Below, piece by piece: positions 27,892 through 37,859 of a stretch of 64,000 bases of DNA (position 1 is the first letter of the stretch; each line of letters opens with the position of its first letter). A program made the position numbers and the translations under genes. The stretch covers positions 124,001 to 188,000 of the forward strand of contig NZ_JAPUBN010000010.1 in the NCBI RefSeq assembly GCF_026966905.1, given 5' to 3'. A model generated the notes under the pieces. That model searched no databases, had not been told where the DNA came from, and saw only the letters and a program-made list of their open reading frames with translations. This stretch comes from Marinomonas phaeophyticola (GTDB taxonomy: Bacteria > Pseudomonadota > Gammaproteobacteria > Pseudomonadales > Marinomonadaceae).

Positions 27892-28575
27892 ATGAGAGTG
27901 TTAGTAGTAGAAGATACGAAAGTGCTTGGAGAAGCGATATGTGAGCGCTTAAACAGTCTTGGTCATGCGGCTGATTTAGTTATGAATGGACAGCAAGCAT
28001 CGGACATATTGAAATATCAAACGGTTGATTTGATTCTTCTTGACCTAAACTTACCTGGTTTGTCAGGCTTACAAGTACTCAAAAATCTACGATCCCGCGA
28101 TAATCCAACCCCAGTTTTAATTTTAACGGCACAAGATCAAATAGATGATCGTATTCGTCTGTTAGATGCTGGAGCAGATGACTATTTAACTAAACCTTTT
28201 AATTTTGGTGAACTTGAAGCCCGCTGTCGCGCGTTACTTCGACGTCATCATGGGTATGCGAAAAACATAACCGATCATGGCAATTTACAGGTAAACCGTG
28301 ATGCTAGACAAGTTTTACTTAATGGTGAAGTACAGCCGATTACCAGTAGAGAATTTCAATTACTGGAAATTTTTTTAGGGCATTTAGGCCGTGTGCTCAG
28401 TAAAGATGAAATAACAGAGCACTTGTTTAACTTTGATGAAAGTCCGGGACCAAATGCAATTGAATTATACGTGGGTCGATTACGGAAAAAACTGTCGGGT
28501 AGCTCATTGGTCATTAGTACCTTAAGGGGGTTAGGCTATGTGGCAGAAATTACCAAGCTACCAAAGTCTGACTGA
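27892..28575 (+). CDS. tctD: OmpR-family response regulator of the tct system
   Basis: A 227-residue protein: receiver domain (about 1-117; phospho-acceptor Asp51 in LILLDLNLPG, Lys101 in YLTKPF) and winged-helix DNA-binding domain (about 125-222; SREFQLLEIFLGHLGRVLSKDEI, VGRLRKKL, STLRGLGYV). Its position beside tctCBA and before a TctE-like kinase fits TctD, which activates tripartite transporter genes. It overlaps the kinase gene by 38 bases. Confidence 0.9.
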   Translation: MRVLVVEDTKVLGEAICERLNSLGHAADLVMNGQQASDILKYQTVDLILLDLNLPGLSGLQVLKNLRSRDNPTPVLILTAQDQIDDRIRLLDAGADDYLTKPFNFGELEARCRALLRRHHGYAKNITDHGNLQVNRDARQVLLNGEVQPITSREFQLLEIFLGHLGRVLSKDEITEHLFNFDESPGPNAIELYVGRLRKKLSGSSLVISTLRGLGYVAEITKLPKSD

Positions 28576-29995
28576 GGAAGAGCAACAGGCGTTAAAGCAG
28601 GCACCTTCTTTACGTGTACGCTTTATTGTCGCAGGTATTGGTATTATCAGCATTATCGCTATTATTGTTATCAATCTGGTTTTTAATTATAGCCAACGCT
28701 TGGCTGATTTATCCTATGATCGTTTGCTTAGAAGCGCACTTCTTCAAATGGATGAAAATGTTGTCTTAGTGCGAGGAAAAATCTCTATTGATATTCCTTG
28801 GTCTGTATTTTCCACCTTGGCACAGGCAAATGATGATCGTATTTTCTATCGAGTAGACAGTTCAGAAAACGGTTTTATTACTGGTTACAAAGAATTAGAA
28901 GGAGAGCCACCTAAGCCATCAAAACTGGGAGAAATGCAGTTTTATAATCAAGCGTTTTCTGGTGAAGAAATCCGTGTGGCTTGGCTTGAACGTGGCTTAA
29001 CTGAGCCGAATACTCAAGGAACTATTCGGATTTTATTGGCTCAAACTCGATTGTCTCGGGAGGAAATGTCTTCTTCAATCACTTCCAGAGCGTTACAAGT
29101 CGTCGTCTTGATTGTTTTTGTAACCATTGCTTTAATTACTTTTGGTAGCCATTTTGTATTACGTCCATTACATCGTTTAGAAGATGTATTGGAGTCAAGA
29201 CAACCTGGTGACTTGACTCCGATCATGATTAATACTCCAAAAGAGACACATCAATTAAAAGTGTCTATTAATCATTTTATGGCTCGATTACAGCGAAATT
29301 TAGAACAGTTAGAAAATTATACAGCCGAGTCTGCTCATCAATTACGAACCCCTCTTTCTAGTTTAAAAGCGCTTGCTGAGAATGCTCGAGACCAAACTAC
29401 ACCCGAAAGACAACAGGAAGCGTTAGAGCAAATTGTTCAGCAAAGCGATAAATTAAGTCAGACCGTTACCATGTTACTTAACCAGGCGGTAGTTTCCCAT
29501 CGATTGCAAACCCAAGGTCTTGTTGAAATTGAAATGAATGGGTTGGTAAAGCAAATATGTATGGATCTAGCCGTTTCGGCCTTGCAACAAAAAATCTATT
29601 TATCTTTCGATTCATCTGCTCCAGCCGCTTCAATTTTAGGAGATGTGTTTTCGCTGCAGCAAATGTTTTCCAACCTTATAGACAATGCCATTCGTTATAG
29701 TCGCGTACACGATGACGAATCGTCTAAGTCGGTTGATATTCATGTATTCCAAACAAATGGTTTTGTTGGTGTTAAGGTAATCGATTACGGTGTTGGCATA
29801 AGTGATGACGATAAAACTAAAGTCTTTGACCGATTTTATCGAGGCCAATATGAAATTTCAGGAAGCGGTGTCGGTCTAGCGATGGTAAAAGACATTGCGG
29901 ATAGACACAATGCGATGCTTTCGATTACAGATACCGAGCCTCAAGGGACCACTATTGAAGTTTTATTACCGGAATACCATGAGGAGGAAGTATGA
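28538..29995 (+). CDS. tctE: Sensor histidine kinase of the tct system
   Basis: A 485-residue kinase with transmembrane helices at about 27-50 and 185-205 and a 2CSK-type periplasmic domain between them. A HAMP region, HisKA with His267 in ESAHQLRTPLSSL, and an HATPase domain (LIDNAIRYS, DYGVGISDDD, GSGVGLAMV) follow. The start overlaps the regulator gene (ATG at 28538), and its stop overlaps the next gene by four bases (ATGA), so all three are translationally coupled. It probably senses the carboxylate or a liganded binding protein. Confidence 0.9.
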   Translation: MWQKLPSYQSLTEEEQQALKQAPSLRVRFIVAGIGIISIIAIIVINLVFNYSQRLADLSYDRLLRSALLQMDENVVLVRGKISIDIPWSVFSTLAQANDDRIFYRVDSSENGFITGYKELEGEPPKPSKLGEMQFYNQAFSGEEIRVAWLERGLTEPNTQGTIRILLAQTRLSREEMSSSITSRALQVVVLIVFVTIALITFGSHFVLRPLHRLEDVLESRQPGDLTPIMINTPKETHQLKVSINHFMARLQRNLEQLENYTAESAHQLRTPLSSLKALAENARDQTTPERQQEALEQIVQQSDKLSQTVTMLLNQAVVSHRLQTQGLVEIEMNGLVKQICMDLAVSALQQKIYLSFDSSAPAASILGDVFSLQQMFSNLIDNAIRYSRVHDDESSKSVDIHVFQTNGFVGVKVIDYGVGISDDDKTKVFDRFYRGQYEISGSGVGLAMVKDIADRHNAMLSITDTEPQGTTIEVLLPEYHEEEV

Positions 29996-31055
29996 AGTAC
30001 GGCCTATTTATTCTGTTTATTTGTTTCAATGGATTGTCTGCTACATTTTCTATTGCGGCTGATGGTGTGTCGATTTTTGGTAATGAAAATGCACCTAGGA
30101 GCTTAACGCTATATTCTACTGTGGATGTATCAACCTTGGCTCCATTGATTGAAAACTTTATTGCGGCCCATCCTGACATAAGTATTAAATACGATCAAAT
30201 GGGAACGTTGGATTTATACAATAGAGTGATCAATGAAAAGTCGGAACCAAACGCTGGGCTTGTCATTAGCAGTGCCATGGATTTACAACTGAAATTAGTA
30301 AATGATGGTTTCGCTCAAAGTTATCAATCGATCATGACCGATGCCTTGCCAAAAATAGCATCATGGCGCAATCAGATTTTTGCTTTTTCAATGGAACCTA
30401 TTGTAATGGTCGCAAATCGAGGTTTGTTTCCAAACTCTGAGTTCCCTAATAATAGACAAGAATTACTACAAACCATTCGAAAATACAGTAATGATATTAA
30501 AGGACGCATAGGCACGTATGATATTCGACGCAGCGGAGTCGGTTATTTACTCGCGAGTCAGGATTCAAGGCAAGCGGACATTACTTGGGGGCGTTTATTA
30601 GAAGCATTTGGGAGCCATCATGTAAAAACCTATTGCTGCTCAAGTGACATAATTGATGATATTGAAAGTGGCCGGATTGTATTAGGCTATAACTTATTGG
30701 GTTCTTATGCACATAAAAGAGTATTGGAGAATCCCTGGTTAATTATGATAATGCCGACGGATTACACCTTGATGTTAATGAGAGTTGCTTTGATTCCTAA
30801 AAATTCAACTCAAGCAAGGGTAGGGGGCTCTTTTTAGATTTTCTGCTTTCCGATATAGGGCAGAATATTATGAGATCAGAAAACTTATTGTATCCGATAA
30901 ATTGGAACCTTAATCAAGATGATCAAGGGTTAAGTCCATCTCACCCTACGAGAATGATAGAGCTGAACCAACAGTTATTATTGGGTCGGGATTATGCAAA
31001 ACAAACACGTTTCGTTGAAGAGTGGGAATATGCTTTAGAGCTTAATAATAAATAG
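29992..31055 (+). pseudogene. Periplasmic ABC-type solute-binding protein, frameshifted
   Basis: Starts at ATG 29992, overlapping the kinase stop. A signal peptide (cleavage near SIAADG) is followed by an extracellular solute-binding fold (SLTLYSTVDVSTLAPLIENF, SSAMDLQLKLVNDGFAQ), resembling the iron/TctDE-associated binding proteins. The frame breaks at a G5 run (30823-30827), giving a stop at 30837. Adding one G continues as GLFLDFLLSDIGQNIMRSENLL and on to 31055, for 354 residues. The C-terminal segment contains the normal end of the fold, so the gene is probably intact apart from one base. Coupling to tctDE suggests it helps the kinase sense its ligand (inference). Confidence 0.8.
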
Positions 31056-31155
31056 GTTGATGCTGGACTCTCTTGGTGTTTTTTTACACATTTACAACAT
31101 ACGATTCCCTCAAAAAGTGTATATTTTTATTAATAATGACTTTAAGGAAAGCAAG

Positions 31156-31668
31156 ATGACTTTATTAATATCAAGATTTTTTATTATGTTTACAGCCGTT
31201 TTTTTCTCTACGTTAACTCTAGCTGAATCGATGGTTAAGCCAACAGAGGCTATTGTCTTAACCGTGACAGGTAATATAGCGCTTACTAATAATGGTGGAG
31301 AGAAAGCTGAATTTGATCTTCCTATGCTTGAATCCATTGGATTGAGCGAAAGAGCGACTAAAACCCCTTGGACAGATGGTTTATCTGTTTTTAGCGGTGT
31401 TTTGATTAAAGATTTATTAAATTATGTCGGTGCGCAAGGATCCATCCTGAAAATAACGGCTTTAAACGATTACACGGCTAATATACCAATAGAAGATGTA
31501 GAAAAATATAATGTGATTTTGGCTTTTAGACAAAATGGTAAAGTATTACGAATTAGAGATAAAGGGCCTTTATTTGTTGTTTATCCTTTCGATGAGTTTC
31601 CTGAGTTAAATAGTGAAGTTATTCATAATCGTTCTGTGTGGCAAGTGAAATCGATTGAGATTGAGTAA
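31156..31668 (+). CDS. Periplasmic molybdopterin-oxidoreductase-domain-like protein
   Basis: A 170-residue exported protein from ATG 31156, preceded by TAAGGAAAG; a signal peptide ends near LTLAES. The mature part (LTVTGNIALTN, FDLPMLESIG, FSGVLIKDLLNYVG, VYPFDEFPELN, SVWQVKSIEIE) resembles the small sulfite-oxidase-like fold found in single-domain periplasmic proteins that lack cofactor ligands such as the catalytic cysteine. It is followed six bases later by a hybrid kinase gene. Relatives are often coded next to signalling genes, so it may be a sensor accessory rather than an enzyme (inference). Confidence 0.65.
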   Translation: MTLLISRFFIMFTAVFFSTLTLAESMVKPTEAIVLTVTGNIALTNNGGEKAEFDLPMLESIGLSERATKTPWTDGLSVFSGVLIKDLLNYVGAQGSILKITALNDYTANIPIEDVEKYNVILAFRQNGKVLRIRDKGPLFVVYPFDEFPELNSEVIHNRSVWQVKSIEIE

Positions 31669-31674
31669 CTCATT

Positions 31675-34550
31675 ATGCTTAGCATTAAAGAAAAATTAAG
31701 TCATTTTTTTTATAATAAAGTGCTAAAAAAGCTGCATGCAGGATACTTAACCACTATTAGTGTGATTTTTTTGGTTTTAAGTGCTGGTTTATTATTTCTA
31801 GTCTATGAAAAACAACATGATTTAGTGACATCTGCTGCGGAAAATGAAATTTGGGCCGCTCATAAGTTAGAATCTGAAGTACTGAAGTTATCGAATGAAT
31901 TGTTATTATTTATATCTGGATCTAAAAAAGTTAGTTTAGACTCGGTTAGGCTTAGGTTTGAAATTCTTTATAGTAGAGCCAATATCTTAAATCAGGGGGC
32001 GCTCAGAAAAATTGTTGAAAAAACACCGGAATCCATTTTTTTACTAAATGATATACTTAGAATTCTTAATGAAATAGATATTATACTGTTTTCTAATGAC
32101 GATGTTTCAAATGAAAATATGATGCTTATTAGTGAAAAAGTGAATGATATTCGTAAGCAATCTGAAAAAATGATTTCTGGAATTTCTGAAAATAGAGCCA
32201 TTAAAAAAGTAGAAAGTAGACAGTCTTTAGTCTCAATATTTACATCATTAATCGTATTGCTCTCGTGTCTAATCGTTTCTGTAACTTTAATTATCCACTC
32301 TCTTTTTAGACAAAAGAAAGAAAGTAATAAGGCCTATTTAGTTTCAAAAAAATTATCTGCTAATTTAAAGGAAGCATTAGAGAAAGCAGAAACGGCGACT
32401 CAAGCCAAAAGCGACTTCCTTGCAACAATGAGCCATGAAATTAGAACGCCAATGAATGGTATTATTGGCTTAAGCTATCTGTTAAACAATACTGAACTTG
32501 ATGATAAACAGCGGGATTATCTAGAAAAAATACAAGAATCCTCGAATAATTTATTGCTGATTATTAATGATATTTTAGATTTGTCTAAGGTTGAGGCTGG
32601 TAAGTTAGAGTTAGAAGAACGTCTTTTTTCAATTGATGACCTCTTAGAAAGTCTTTATGACTTGAATCATGTTAAGGCTGAAGAAAAATCACTTTTATTT
32701 TTTGTGGAAAGAGATTTTTCTATTTCTGATAGCTACTTAGGGGACCCACTGAGAATTAATCAAATACTACTGAATTTAGTGAGTAATGCGATTAAGTTTA
32801 CCCATTCAGGTGCCGTGTCTATTTTTGTGGGAAAAGCAAGTCATAATGCTCAAACGCTTACAATTAGTGTATCAGATACTGGTATCGGTATGTCTGAAAG
32901 TTATAGAGAAGCACTCTATGATTCATTTAGTCAAGCCGATGCCACAACAACACGAGAGTTTGGTGGCACCGGCCTTGGCTTGTCTATCTGTAAGCAGTTT
33001 ATCGACTTAATGGAGGGCGATATTTCTGTAGAAAGCCAAGTTGGTGTAGGGACGATTTTCTCTATATGCTTGCCTTTAAAAGTCGCGGGTACGGATCTTC
33101 TTGATCGTGATGCTATAAGCAAGGCAAACCCTAGAAAAGAACCTGAAAATAGAAAGACAATTGGTGTGGCGGGTTTGACAAAGGAAATAGAAGCTTTACT
33201 AGCTGCCCAAGGGATCAAGTCAATCTCATTAGGTAATGAGATGAATCTAGAATCCATGTCTCGTTTGGATGCGATCATTGCTTTTGACAATAGCGCTTCT
33301 AATCTGCCACTCTCTTCTTTACTTAAGTCAGACTTTAAGTCAACCCCTCTTTTATATTTTGGGAAAAAGCATCAAAATCATTCAGATAAAGTCATTAAAG
33401 TTGAGCCAGACTGTTTTTTACATATTAATCTAATTACTCCTGCAAGTGTCATTTCTAATTTAAATAGAGTGTTGGTGTCAAGAAAAATTTCTAGTGAAAA
33501 TGATATTGAAAGTTGTTTTGATTTTTCTGGTAAAAAAATATTATTAGTTGAAGATAATGAAATTAACACTACCATTGTTTTAGCGCTATTAAAAGAAAAA
33601 GGCATGGACGTTGTCTGTGCGGAAAATGGTAAGTTTGCTGTTGAAAAAATAAAAAAATCTCTTTTGACCTTATTTTAATGGATATTCAAATGCCTATGAT
33701 GGACGGGTATGAAGCTAGCCAAAAAATAATACAGATTCTGGGCGATGATTCACCTTCTATAATAGCGATGACAGCCAATGTTTTAGAAAAAGATAAACTT
33801 TATATGAAAGAATGTGGAATGAGAGGGGTTATTAGTAAACCTATTAATCCCGTTAATTTATTCGATATTATTCAATCTCAGTTAACTATGGATAAAAAGA
33901 GTTCTTTTATTGAAAGCTCATCACCTGCTGTCGATTATCCTGTTTTAATTGACTATGGTAAGTATTCAAATGTATTAAATTCACTCAAGGAGGTGGGGGT
34001 AGATACCGATTTTGCGCTTCCCAATGTCAGTGGTGATGTGCATAGATATTATTCTCTTTTATTTAAGTATATAAATGATTTGAAGGAAAAAGTTTCCCAA
34101 CTGGAAAAAACCATTTTTTTAGATGATTCGGCTAATAGAAAGAAAATTTGTCATAACATGAAAGGTGTATCATTAAACTTAGGTATTGTGGAAGTGGGGA
34201 AGTTATTAGGGATGATGGAGGAAGAATATGATAGAAGTATATTGTCTTTTCAATTGCAACGATTAATATCTCTTACGAAAAAAATAGAACGAAAGCTATA
34301 TGATATTAGACAATATGAAACCTTGTTAGTCCAGGATGAGAAGTCTGAATTAAAAAGGGATTATCGAGCGATATTAATGGATGTGCTTCCTTTACTAAAA
34401 CTAGGTGATTTAAGTTGTTTAGATTATATCTTAGAACTTAGACACTATTCTGAAAATCAACAAGTTATAGTATTAATTGATCAAATAGAAAGTATGGATT
34501 TTCGTTTAGCTTCTGAAACAGTAGCCAATATCCTTAATAATCAATCATAG
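31675..34550 (+). pseudogene. Hybrid sensor histidine kinase (HK-REC-HPt), frameshifted
   Basis: An N-terminal pair of transmembrane helices (about 22-42 and 180-208) flanks a periplasmic domain. HisKA with [13 protein letters not shown], an HATPase ([23 protein letters not shown]), a degenerate receiver-like stretch, and a true receiver ([18 protein letters not shown] ... [11 protein letters not shown]) follow. The C-terminal HPt shows HNMKGVSLNLG. The frame breaks just before the receiver Asp at an A7 run (33651-33657). One extra A restores [15 protein letters not shown] and a 958-residue protein. If the break is real, the truncated kinase (stop 33678) lacks its phosphorelay output. It lies between the periplasmic sensor-like protein and a convergent HD-GYP regulator. 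Confidence 0.82.
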
Positions 34551-34592
34551 ACGTATCTAAATAAAGTAATTAATGCATTTTTATTTTAACAA

Positions 34593-35685
34593 TTAGTCAC
34601 TATCTGAAAAACGATTTGCAATTTGATCGAACTCATTTTGAATTCTTAAAAATACTTTTACTATTTCAGGGTCAAAATGTTTGCCTGAACCTTCTTCGAT
34701 AATGCTAATTGCTTTGTCATGTGTAAACGCAGGTTTGTATACGCGCTTACTAATTAAAGCATCATAGACGTCAGCAACCGCCATTAATCTAGCTGAAAAG
34801 GGAATATCTTCCCCTGCTAATCCGTTGGGGTAGCCAGATCCATCCCATTTTTCATGGTGCCCTGATGCTATTTCACGAGCAAATCTTAAAAATGAAATAT
34901 TACCATTTCCTAAGAGTTCCTCGGCTTTTGAAAGGGCTTCATCACCTAGTGATGCATGGTTCTTCATAACTTGGAATTCATTTTCAGATAACTTAGCGGG
35001 TTTAAGGAGAATGTTATCTGGAATACCTACTTTTCCAATATCATGCAGAGGAGCGGATTTGAATAATAGATCAATGTTCTCTTTAGTTAAAAAGTGGCTG
35101 TATTGAGGTTCTTTGGATAACTCTATCGCAAGCGCTTTAACGTAATTCTGCGTTCTTCGAATATGGTTACCCGTCTCATTATCTCGTGTTTCAGCAAGAG
35201 TCGCTAAGGCCAGAATCGTAATATCCTGTGTTTGAATCAATTCATCGGTTCTTTCTTGAATGGTTTTTTCTAATTGTTGGTTTTGTGTAACAAGTAACTG
35301 CCTTACCCTAGCTAAATTAAGGTGAGTTTTGACTCTTGCTAAGACAACGGGGGGATATTGGTTTAGTAATATAGTCTGCAGCCCCCATTTCAAAACCATT
35401 TGTTTCATCAAGGTGATTGTTCATTGAAGAAATAAAAATAACAGGAATATGTTGCGTAACAGGGTTACTTTTTATTTTTTTACATACCTGATAGCCATCC
35501 ATATCCGGCATAACTACATCGAGTAAGATGATATCCGGGAGGATTTCGTCTGTTAGCCTATCAAAGGCTTGCTCTCCGCTTTTCGCCGCAATAATTCGAT
35601 AATCACTTTTTAAAAATGACATTAAAATACTAATATTGATGGATTCATCATCTACTATGAGTATGGTTGGCTTGCCTGTAGACAT
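34593..35685 (-). pseudogene. Response regulator with HD-GYP phosphodiesterase domain, frameshifted
   Basis: Receiver domain (ILIVDDESINISIL, IILLDVVMPDMDGYQVC, ADYITKPISP) in one frame from ATG 35685, then a coiled linker (VVLARVKTHLNLARVRQLL) and HD-GYP domain in another frame down to 34593. HD-GYP hallmarks: HDIGKVGIPDNIL, HHEKWDGSGYPNGL, ARLMAVADVYDAL. The break is at a C6 run on the coding strand (35349-35354): one fewer C (or two more) joins ITKPISP to VVLARVK, giving about 363 residues. If functional it would hydrolyse c-di-GMP under control of the adjacent hybrid kinase; the genes converge with 42 bases between them. Confidence 0.82.
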
Positions 35686-36186
35686 CTTTACACCATTCGT
35701 TGGTTATATTTGCTCGCAATGAGATAGTACGCTTCTAATAGATAACATTCTGGCACTGAAATAGTGATTATGAAATATGCATTTGGTAAAGGATTGTTAA
35801 GATATTCTAAAATTGAGAATGCAGTAGGAGCTTTGTTTATCATCAGGTAAGAGTTGAGTGATTAAATTAAGAAAAAATCGGTTTAGTTATTTCAAGGCTA
35901 CTATAGCGGTATTAGGCAATTATGGAGAACGAGTAAAATAGGCTGTTGTCAGTTTTTAAGCCATCGATAGGAAACGCCTGGCTCTGTTTTATTTGCTGTG
36001 TTAATACAGGTGGCTATTGTCTCTCTAGTCAAGTTGTTGCCATTCGTATTTTTGATCAGGTAGGCCTTAGTTATGAAAAGCAAGTATTTCATTTATCTGT
36101 CGACAGGAAGGAGAATAGAGCGAGCCCATTACAACATAGAATACTGGCTCGCTTAATACCTGCGCTATAGGTAAAACGTAATTATA
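35686..36186. other. Intergenic region, nothing convincing
   Basis: A 501-bp stretch upstream of the HD-GYP regulator and downstream of the RimK-family gene. It contains a 74-codon rightward open frame (35946-36170) without a clear ribosome-binding site, with unusual cysteine content and no recognisable family; I regard it as chance. No promoter or RNA gene was identified. Confidence 0.35.
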
Positions 36187-36218
36187 GGCAAACGCCCCAA
36201 GTAATAGGGGCATTTGCC
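36187..36218 (-). terminator. Stem-loop terminator after the RimK-family gene
   Basis: Twelve-base arms GGCAAACGCCCC / GGGGCATTTGCC (one G-T pair) around an eight-base loop, 12 bases beyond the stop of the leftward RimK-family gene. The tail on the minus strand is U-moderate (TATAATTACGTTTT). Confidence 0.7.
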
Positions 36219-36229
36219 GTCTGCTCTGT

Positions 36230-37696
36230 TTAGTGATTATGTTTTAATTGCATACGCCGTAAAAATTCGGCCATGATTTGCATATAAAGCTCTTCTCCTA
36301 GGTATTTATCTTCGACACCACGATCAATGCTTGGATTATCATTTACTTCTATAACGTAACCACGGCCATTTATTTCTTTTACGTCGACACCATATAATCC
36401 ATCGCCAATCGGTTTTGTGGCTGCAATGGCGGCTTGCAAGACACGCCTTGGCACTTCGAATGTCGGTAAAGTATCGAAGCCACCGCTTTCACTTTTTGTG
36501 GCACTATGATGGTAAATCTGCCAATGATTTTTCACCATATAATACCGGCAGGCAAATAATGGCTTATTATTTAAAATACCGATACGCCAATCAAATTCAG
36601 TGTATAAATATTCTTGTACTAAAAGCAAAGAAGATTTTTTAAACAAGTCATTTAAGCTATTGGTTAGTTCTGTTCTATCTTTGGCTTTAATTACGCCTTT
36701 TGAGAAGGCGCCGTCAGGAATTTTTACGACCATCGGATAGCCAATATTCTCTTCTAAAGTCTGCTCAATGTTTTCTTCACTTCTATGAACAATTCTCGTT
36801 TTTGGACATGGCACTTTATGAGTACGGAATAAGTCGGCTAAATACACCTTGTTCGTACACCGCATAATGGACTGAGGATCATCCATCACTACCAAACCGG
36901 CCGCTTCTGCTTTTTTGGCAAAGCGATAAGTGTGGTGATCAATATTGGTGGTTTCACGAATGAATAATCCATCGTATTCAGGTAAGCGCATAATGTCTTT
37001 TGGACCAATAAGATCTACTTGGATATCGAGTTGCTTGCCTGCCTGAACGAATTTTTTTAAAGCCATTGCATCACTCGGAGGAAGGTGTTCCTCTGGGTTT
37101 ACTAAAATAGCCAAATCGTAGCGAGCTGAGCGACGTGATTTATTGGTATTCCATACTTTATTACTAAAGGCTTCTAGGGCCTCGGCAAAGAGGGTTTCAT
37201 CTTCATCACTTAATGATTGATGAGAGATTGCTTGCAAAGAAGTTATTTGCCATGTTTTTCGAAACTTTAGCGTGATTTCTAATGCTGGACAGGGGACTTT
37301 TTCAAATAGCTTACGCGCCAATTCTTTGTACGTGGCATCGACCGTTTTACCGAAAACACTGCGTACTTTTAGTGTTTTTTCTTCTTCAGGCGAAGTCAAT
37401 TTTTTCGATAAATCAGCTAATAAATCAGCAAAATACAGTTCATATAAGTCCTTCTTGCTTAAATCATTAAGTACTCTTACCGAAGGCATAACATGATGTC
37501 CACGGCTTTCCGCTAATAGGGAGCAATAGTAACCATCAGACAGGTACTTGTTGCTTTTACATAAATTGATGATACGAGTACGGCCTTGATGTTTATCCGT
37601 CATATTTAAGTACTGACTAAAGGTCACAACACGGTCGCTTTCTAAAAAAGCAGACCAGTCTTTAGTGTGATCAACAACAATGTACGTTTGCGACAT
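36230..37696 (-). CDS. RimK-family ATP-grasp ligase
   Basis: A 488-residue protein from ATG 37696 (preceded by AAGGAAG); an upstream ATG at 37768 lacks a ribosome-binding site. The N-terminal half (about 1-190) is the RimK-like preATP domain seen in long members of the family. The C-terminal ATP-grasp domain (about 250-480) shows KIPDGAFSKGVIKA (ATP lysine), LVQEYLYTEFDWRIGIL and the Mg-binding VIEVNDNPSIDRG. Such enzymes form amide bonds by adding amino acids (often glutamate) to a carboxylate, in RimK's case the S6 C-terminus. The long form with an N-terminal extension is uncharacterised. It is divergent from the GNAT-C39 gene, an arrangement I recall from many gammaproteobacteria. Confidence 0.85.
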   Translation of the reverse strand: MSQTYIVVDHTKDWSAFLESDRVVTFSQYLNMTDKHQGRTRIINLCKSNKYLSDGYYCSLLAESRGHHVMPSVRVLNDLSKKDLYELYFADLLADLSKKLTSPEEEKTLKVRSVFGKTVDATYKELARKLFEKVPCPALEITLKFRKTWQITSLQAISHQSLSDEDETLFAEALEAFSNKVWNTNKSRRSARYDLAILVNPEEHLPPSDAMALKKFVQAGKQLDIQVDLIGPKDIMRLPEYDGLFIRETTNIDHHTYRFAKKAEAAGLVVMDDPQSIMRCTNKVYLADLFRTHKVPCPKTRIVHRSEENIEQTLEENIGYPMVVKIPDGAFSKGVIKAKDRTELTNSLNDLFKKSSLLLVQEYLYTEFDWRIGILNNKPLFACRYYMVKNHWQIYHHSATKSESGGFDTLPTFEVPRRVLQAAIAATKPIGDGLYGVDVKEINGRGYVIEVNDNPSIDRGVEDKYLGEELYMQIMAEFLRRMQLKHNH

Positions 37697-37859
37697 TAGG
37701 GGTGGCTTCCTTACTGTAAAAGGCCATGAAATTTCGCGGATATTGCGCTTATTTTTACAGAATAACAATAGCCTTAAAATATATATTTCTGACGGATTAT
37801 TAATCTATCTTTTCCCTATTTTCAAGCATAGAATCCGGCTTTATTTTTATTGAAATGAA

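Noticed and set aside
35946..36170. 74-codon open frame between the HD-GYP and RimK-family genes.
   Set aside because: No ribosome-binding site, odd composition and no recognisable family; likely chance.
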